Assembly (NCBI GenBank): GCA_002067265.1
Contig: MVQW01000079.1
Location: 1 to 8,762, forward strand
DNA from: Methanomethylovorans sp. PtaU1.Bin073
Lineage (GTDB): Archaea; Halobacteriota; Methanosarcinia; Methanosarcinales; Methanosarcinaceae
DNA: 8,762 bases
Direction: 5' to 3'
In this document: piece by piece, positions 5,592 to 8,762 of the stretch
Layout: the number at the start of each line of letters is the position of its first letter
Numbering within the stretch: position 1 is the stretch's first letter
Notes under the pieces: model-generated
The model's input: only the letters and a program-made list of their open reading frames with translations
Database searches by the model: none
What the model was told of the DNA's origin: nothing
Position numbers and translations under genes: made by a program

Positions 5592-7445
5592 TTAATTCTT
5601 GCCGTCATCAACGATTTCATAGTCTGCATCTACTACTTCCTCGCCGGAATCTGACTTGGCAGATGCACCGGCAGAAGCTCCTGCACCCGAAGCAGCTTCT
5701 TGCTGTGCTTTCTGGTACATAGCAGCTGAAACATCGTAGATTGCAGTCTGAAGAGCTTCTGTCTTGGACTTGATTTCCTCAATATCATCCTTCTGAAGAG
5801 CATCTTTCAGAGCAGAGATAGCACTTTCCACTTTTGACTTCTGGTCTGCAGTTACAGAATCACCTGCTTCCTTGAGGGTCTTCTCTGCTGCGTTGACAAG
5901 AGATTCACCAGTGTTCTTTACCTCAACCTGCTCCTTGCGCTTGCGATCCTCATCAGCATGGAGTTCCGCATCCTTTACCATCTTGTCGATCTCTTCATCA
6001 GAAAGACCGCCTGGTTTCTGGATGGATATGGACTGTTCCTTACCGGTACCCAGATCCTTCGCCCTCACGTGGAGGATACCATTTGCATCTATGTCAAATG
6101 TAACCTCTATCTGTGGAATTCCTCTTGGAGCAGGTGGAATCCCATCGAGGATGAAACGTCCCAGCGTCTTGTTAGCAGAGGCTATACCCCTTTCACCCTG
6201 CAAGACATGGATCTCCACAGATGGCTGGCTGTCAGCGGCCGTGGAGAATACCTGGCTCTTCCTCACAGGTATGGTAGTGTTACGCTCGATGAGCGGAGTT
6301 GCTACACCACCCAAAGTTTCAATACCAAGTGTAAGAGGTGTTACATCCAGGAGCAATACATCATGGACCTCTCCTCCAAGGACACCACCCTGAATTGCTG
6401 CACCTACTGCAACGGCTTCATCTGGATTGATGTTCTTGTACGGGTCCTTACCAGTCACCTTTTTGATAAGCTCAGTGACTGCAGGCATCCTTGTAGAACC
6501 TCCTACAAGAAGTACCCTGTCAATGTCCTTTGCTGTGAGCTTTGCATCTTTCATTGCCTGATTGACAGACACCAGAGTCTTATCTACCAGGTCAGCAGTC
6601 ATTTTCTCGAACTGCGCCCTTGTAAGGTCGATGTCAATGTGCTTTGGCTGCCCGTTGGCATCTGCGGTGATGAACGGAAGGTTGATGTTAGTGGAAGGTA
6701 TACCAGAAAGCTCGATCTTTGCCTTCTCAGCTGCATCCCTCAGACGCTGCAATGCTGCTCTGTCTTTAGATAGATCGATACCTTCGTTTTTCTTGAACTG
6801 CTCAACAAGATAATCTACTATCCTCTGGTCAAAGTCATCTCCACCAAGATGAGTGTCTCCACTGGTTGAAAGTACCTCGAATACCCCACCTCCAAGCTCA
6901 AGGATGGATACATCAAAGGTACCACCTCCAAGATCGTAGATAAGGATCTTGTGGTCTTCAGCCTCTTTATCAAGACCATAGGCAAGAGCTGCTGCAGTAG
7001 GCTCATTGATAATCCTCATTACTTCCAAACCTGCAATGGCACCTGCATCTTTGGTAGCCTGCCTCTGTGCATCATTGAAATAAGCGGGAACTGTAATAAC
7101 AGCCTGTGTAATGGTTTCTCCAAGGTATGCTTCAGCATCTTCCTTCATTTTACGCAGGATCATGGCAGATATTTCCTGCGGAGTATAATCCTTTCCGCTG
7201 AGGGTTACTTTATATGATGCCTCTCCCATGTGCCTTTTGATAGAGTACACAGTATTATCTGCATTTGTGATCATCTGCCTCTTGGCAACCTGACCAACAA
7301 GTTTCTCACCCTTCTTGGAAAAACCTACGACAGAAGGTGTTGTTCTGCCTCCTTCTGCATTAGGGATGACAGTTGGCTCTCCACCTTCGATAACAGCCAT
7401 ACAGGAATTTGTGGTTCCAAGGTCAATACCCAATATCTTTGCCAT
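5592..7445 (-). CDS. dnaK: DnaK, Hsp70 molecular chaperone
   Basis: 617 residues, complete. ATPase-domain landmarks: GIDLGTTNS (6-14), [12 protein letters not shown] (169-180) and [12 protein letters not shown] (312-323). The interdomain linker [13 protein letters not shown] is at 362-374. The substrate-binding beta domain is about 375-485 and the alpha-helical lid about 486-585, followed by a Gly/Ala/Ser-rich tail ending [13 protein letters not shown], the classic bacterial-type C terminus. Role: ATP-driven binding and release of unfolded polypeptides, with DnaJ and GrpE encoded on either side. The segment after the first 70 residues ([13 protein letters not shown]) is short, lacking the roughly 25-residue insertion of proteobacterial DnaK, as in Gram-positive and other archaeal forms. 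GAGGT lies 7 nt before the ATG. It has its own TATA box (7506-7514), predicting a leader of about 40 nt that holds a direct repeat. Identity is certain. Confidence 0.99.
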   Translation of the reverse strand: MAKILGIDLGTTNSCMAVIEGGEPTVIPNAEGGRTTPSVVGFSKKGEKLVGQVAKRQMITNADNTVYSIKRHMGEASYKVTLSGKDYTPQEISAMILRKMKEDAEAYLGETITQAVITVPAYFNDAQRQATKDAGAIAGLEVMRIINEPTAAALAYGLDKEAEDHKILIYDLGGGTFDVSILELGGGVFEVLSTSGDTHLGGDDFDQRIVDYLVEQFKKNEGIDLSKDRAALQRLRDAAEKAKIELSGIPSTNINLPFITADANGQPKHIDIDLTRAQFEKMTADLVDKTLVSVNQAMKDAKLTAKDIDRVLLVGGSTRMPAVTELIKKVTGKDPYKNINPDEAVAVGAAIQGGVLGGEVHDVLLLDVTPLTLGIETLGGVATPLIERNTTIPVRKSQVFSTAADSQPSVEIHVLQGERGIASANKTLGRFILDGIPPAPRGIPQIEVTFDIDANGILHVRAKDLGTGKEQSISIQKPGGLSDEEIDKMVKDAELHADEDRKRKEQVEVKNTGESLVNAAEKTLKEAGDSVTADQKSKVESAISALKDALQKDDIEEIKSKTEALQTAIYDVSAAMYQKAQQEAASGAGASAGASAKSDSGEEVVDADYEIVDDGKN

Positions 7446-7458
7446 AATATTACCTCTC

Positions 7459-7479
7459 AGATCATTATAAGATCATTAT
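7459..7479. repeat. Direct repeat in the dnaK leader, 11-bp period (possible operator)
   Basis: AGATCATTAT occurs twice (7459-7468 and 7470-7479), separated by a single A, so the repeat unit is one DNA helical turn. It sits between the predicted dnaK start site (near 7480-7488) and the ribosome binding site. That is where a repressor of a heat-shock gene would block transcription, or where the mRNA leader could be structured. The binding protein is unknown; it does not obviously match the sites described for Pyrococcus Phr or Archaeoglobus HSR1. Confidence 0.5.
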
Positions 7480-7505
7480 GTTGGAATTAAATATTTATGA
7501 GTTTG

Positions 7506-7514
7506 TTTATATAG
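7506..7514 (-). promoter_or_regulatory. dnaK promoter (TATA box)
   Basis: CTATATAAA on the minus strand is a near-consensus archaeal TATA box in the 105-nt grpE-dnaK gap, 61 nt upstream of the dnaK ATG. Standard spacing puts the start site near 7480-7488 and a leader of about 40 nt. The upstream bases (GTGACGA) are purine-rich and could act as BRE. This makes dnaK transcription at least partly independent of grpE. Confidence 0.7.
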
Positions 7515-7550
7515 TCGTCACGCAACACGGTGCAGCTTTACCTGCAACCC

Positions 7551-8120
7551 TTAATCTTTACCTGATGCTTCTGGAAGCCTTGACACAGTCACAGCGGCGG
7601 GCCTGAGAACCTTGGAGTGTAAATAAAATCCAGGTTTGCATACTCCAATAATGGTATTCTCTTCGTGATCGGGATGCTCAACATGCAGCATCGCCTCATG
7701 CTCATGGGGATTAAATTCTGCACCCATACATTCCATTTTCTGAAGACCTTCTTTTTCCAAAATGGAAACAAACTGCTTGAAAACCATCTCAACACCCTTT
7801 ACCACGGAACCAACATCTTCTGTATTTTTAGCAGATTCCATGGCACGTTCAAAGTTATCATAAACTTCTATGAGTTCAAGCAGAAGGTTCTCTGATGCAA
7901 ACTTACGAAACTCTTCCTTTTCCCTGACAGTACGCTTCCTGAAGTTATCAAACTCTGCGGTCAGACGTAAGAGCCTGTCCTTTAATTGTCCTATCTCTTC
8001 GTCTTTCATGCAAAGCTGCTCCTCCAGAGATGGCGCGCCATTTGTGACTGACACATCATCCTTCACATCATTCTCAGTTTTGGGTTTCATTTCATCAATA
8101 TTTCCCAATCCTTCATCCAT
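7551..8120 (-). CDS. grpE: GrpE, nucleotide exchange factor of DnaK
   Basis: 189 residues. Seen: an acidic, probably disordered N terminus (1-30), a long coiled-coil helix (about 32-78) including LTAEFDNFRKRT (53-64), then LLELIEVYDNFERAM (80-94). The C-terminal beta domain has AEFNPHEHEAML (134-145), GFYLHSKVLRPAAVTVS (164-180) and the usual end. Role: homodimer that opens the DnaK ATPase domain to release ADP. The ATG at 8120 is preceded by GAGG 9 nt upstream; an ATG inside that spacer is out of frame. The gene is first of the chaperone cluster on the minus strand and has a strong BRE/TATA at 8183-8198. The order grpE-dnaK-dnaJ is the usual one for the bacterial-type cluster found in Methanosarcinales. 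Confidence 0.97.
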   Translation of the reverse strand: MDEGLGNIDEMKPKTENDVKDDVSVTNGAPSLEEQLCMKDEEIGQLKDRLLRLTAEFDNFRKRTVREKEEFRKFASENLLLELIEVYDNFERAMESAKNTEDVGSVVKGVEMVFKQFVSILEKEGLQKMECMGAEFNPHEHEAMLHVEHPDHEENTIIGVCKPGFYLHSKVLRPAAVTVSRLPEASGKD

Positions 8121-8182
8121 CTATACATTCCTCTTGTCTGTGTTCGGTTGTGCGTCTACAAATCTCATGATTGTTTGAGGTT

Positions 8183-8198
8183 CTATAAATACATTTCG
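8183..8198 (-). promoter_or_regulatory. grpE promoter (BRE + TATA box)
   Basis: On the minus strand CGAAATG (BRE-like, 8198-8192) directly precedes TATTTATAG (TATA box, 8191-8183), close to the archaeal consensus. The expected start site is near 8160, giving a leader of about 40 nt before the grpE ATG. A small dyad, AATC-N4-GATT (8161-8172), overlaps that start site. Confidence 0.7.
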
Positions 8199-8216
8199 AT
8201 TGAGAAGATACAACCT

Positions 8217-8222
8217 AAAAAA
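8217..8222 (-). terminator. Oligo-U terminator after the four-TM membrane protein gene
   Basis: Six consecutive T's on the minus strand (TTTTTT, 8222-8217) begin 5 nt after the stop codon of the upstream gene and precede the grpE promoter. Archaeal polymerase terminates at such runs, so the membrane protein gene and grpE are probably separate transcription units. Confidence 0.5.
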
Positions 8223-8227
8223 GGTGT

Positions 8228-8650
8228 TTAGAAGTGCTGTACGTGTATCTTATGCTGCACAGCCTTTATAATGAGCATGCTTGAGATCATGCAGATAGCA
8301 AGGGCTGATATCATCGTATCCCACCCAATATCACCGACTCCCTTGACACCAAGATTCATAATAATATAAGAAACGCCGGTGAAAAAAGCAGTCACTGCAA
8401 AGGTCACAGCAAATGCAGCTATACTTCCACCTACAAGCGAACCCATATGATCAGCACCCCTGTTTTCAAAGAATACGGAAGCTGCAATGAATATAACAGC
8501 AAAGATCAGCAACATCACCGCAAAAGGAAGAGGAGTATTTTTTGTACCGAGTATTGTCATGATGCCCATAGCAATGCCTATCATGAACACCGCCATGGAG
8601 GTAGATATTGCTATGGCCTGCGCAAATGGATTTTCAGATAATAGTCCCAT
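8228..8650 (-). CDS. Small four-TM membrane protein of unknown function
   Basis: 140 residues from the ATG at 8650; not recognised. Seen: four predicted TM helices at about 12-35, 41-62, 71-98 and 110-130. Connecting loops are short: GTKNTP between helices 1 and 2, FENRGADHMG between 2 and 3, GVKGVGDIG between 3 and 4. The C-terminal tail is positively charged and histidine-bearing (KAVQHKIHVQHF). There is no signal peptide or known catalytic motif. The frame extends seven codons upstream to a TTG (8671). The ATG is preferred because AAGGGA lies just upstream of it, whereas nothing Shine-Dalgarno-like precedes the TTG. A TATA-like box at 8686-8694 would also start transcription near 8664, downstream of the TTG. 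It lies 107 nt upstream of grpE on the same strand but behind an oligo-T run, so a functional tie with the chaperones is unproven. Coding is supported by length and coherent membrane topology. Confidence 0.8.
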   Translation of the reverse strand: MGLLSENPFAQAIAISTSMAVFMIGIAMGIMTILGTKNTPLPFAVMLLIFAVIFIAASVFFENRGADHMGSLVGGSIAAFAVTFAVTAFFTGVSYIIMNLGVKGVGDIGWDTMISALAICMISSMLIIKAVQHKIHVQHF

Positions 8651-8685
8651 ATTCGTCCCTTGGATAGCCAAGATGTGAATGATAG

Positions 8686-8694
8686 TATTTATTG
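8686..8694 (-). promoter_or_regulatory. Possible TATA box for the four-TM membrane protein gene
   Basis: CAATAAATA on the minus strand is centred 40 nt before the ATG at 8650, giving a predicted leader of about 14 nt containing the AAGGGA ribosome binding site. A second AT-rich candidate lies at about 8701-8712 and would suit the TTG start at 8671 instead. The choice is not settled by sequence alone. Confidence 0.4.
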
Positions 8695-8762
8695 ATTATC
8701 GAATAATTATACTATTGTTCTTTCCTGCTCGTTAGTAATAAATCTAATAAAACGATTTTCAT

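Noticed and set aside
5958..6773. 271-codon open frame on the plus strand opposite dnaK (and a 173-codon frame at 5872-6393)
   Set aside because: Both lie wholly antisense to the conserved dnaK coding region, have Cys/Trp/Ser-rich non-protein-like composition and no ribosome binding context. Long antisense frames opposite hsp70 genes are a well-known artefact of its codon use.
8648..8671. TTG start (8671) for the four-TM membrane protein
   Set aside because: No Shine-Dalgarno precedes it, while the ATG 21 nt downstream has AAGGGA just upstream and better TATA spacing. It is kept only as an alternative.
8712..8762. Minus-strand ATG at the window edge followed by 16 codons and a stop
   Set aside because: It could be the 3' end of a gene entering from the right or a chance short frame. 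There is too little sequence to support a call, and no family signal is visible.

Overview
The window reads as a piece of a methanogenic archaeal chromosome, most likely from the Methanosarcinales. The reasons are archaeal BRE/TATA-type promoters, GGTGA and GAGG ribosome binding sites, a tRNA with a bulge-helix-bulge intron and no encoded CCA, a MthK-like potassium channel, and a bacterial-type grpE-dnaK-dnaJ cluster, which is known from this order. The sequence alone does not fix genus or species.

Left half (1-3399, plus strand): four tightly spaced genes look like one operon. They are the 3' part of a PDZ-containing M50/site-2 protease (start outside the window), a two-TM potassium channel with a C-terminal RCK module, a stand-alone RCK (TrkA-like) protein overlapping the channel stop codon by ATGA, and a TauE/SafE-type membrane transporter. 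The spacings are 25 nt, a 4-nt overlap and 12 nt. The channel and the free RCK protein probably act together in nucleotide- or ion-controlled K+ flux. The protease and transporter may be linked only through membrane or ion homeostasis.

Middle (3462-3550, plus strand): a tRNA-Arg(UCG) carries a 15-nt intron at the canonical 37/38 position. Its discriminator base lies one nucleotide from the stop codon of the convergent gene sfsA.

Right half (3552-8650, minus strand, transcribed right to left): a small four-TM membrane protein of unknown function, then grpE, dnaK, dnaJ and sfsA. GrpE, DnaK and DnaJ form the Hsp70 folding cycle (nucleotide exchange factor, ATPase chaperone, J-domain co-chaperone). 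grpE and dnaK each have a recognisable promoter. dnaK carries an 11-bp-period direct repeat just downstream of its predicted start site. The dnaK-dnaJ gap holds an 8-bp hairpin followed by a U-rich tract, so expression of the cluster is probably modulated gene by gene rather than as one simple operon.

There is no gene-free stretch over 300 bases and no mobile element, CRISPR array or defence island. Most of the window is ordinary core genome. The points most worth a second look are the tRNA intron, the altered ion-binding residues of the channel with its partner RCK gene, the dnaK leader repeat, the dnaK-dnaJ hairpin and the unknown membrane protein.
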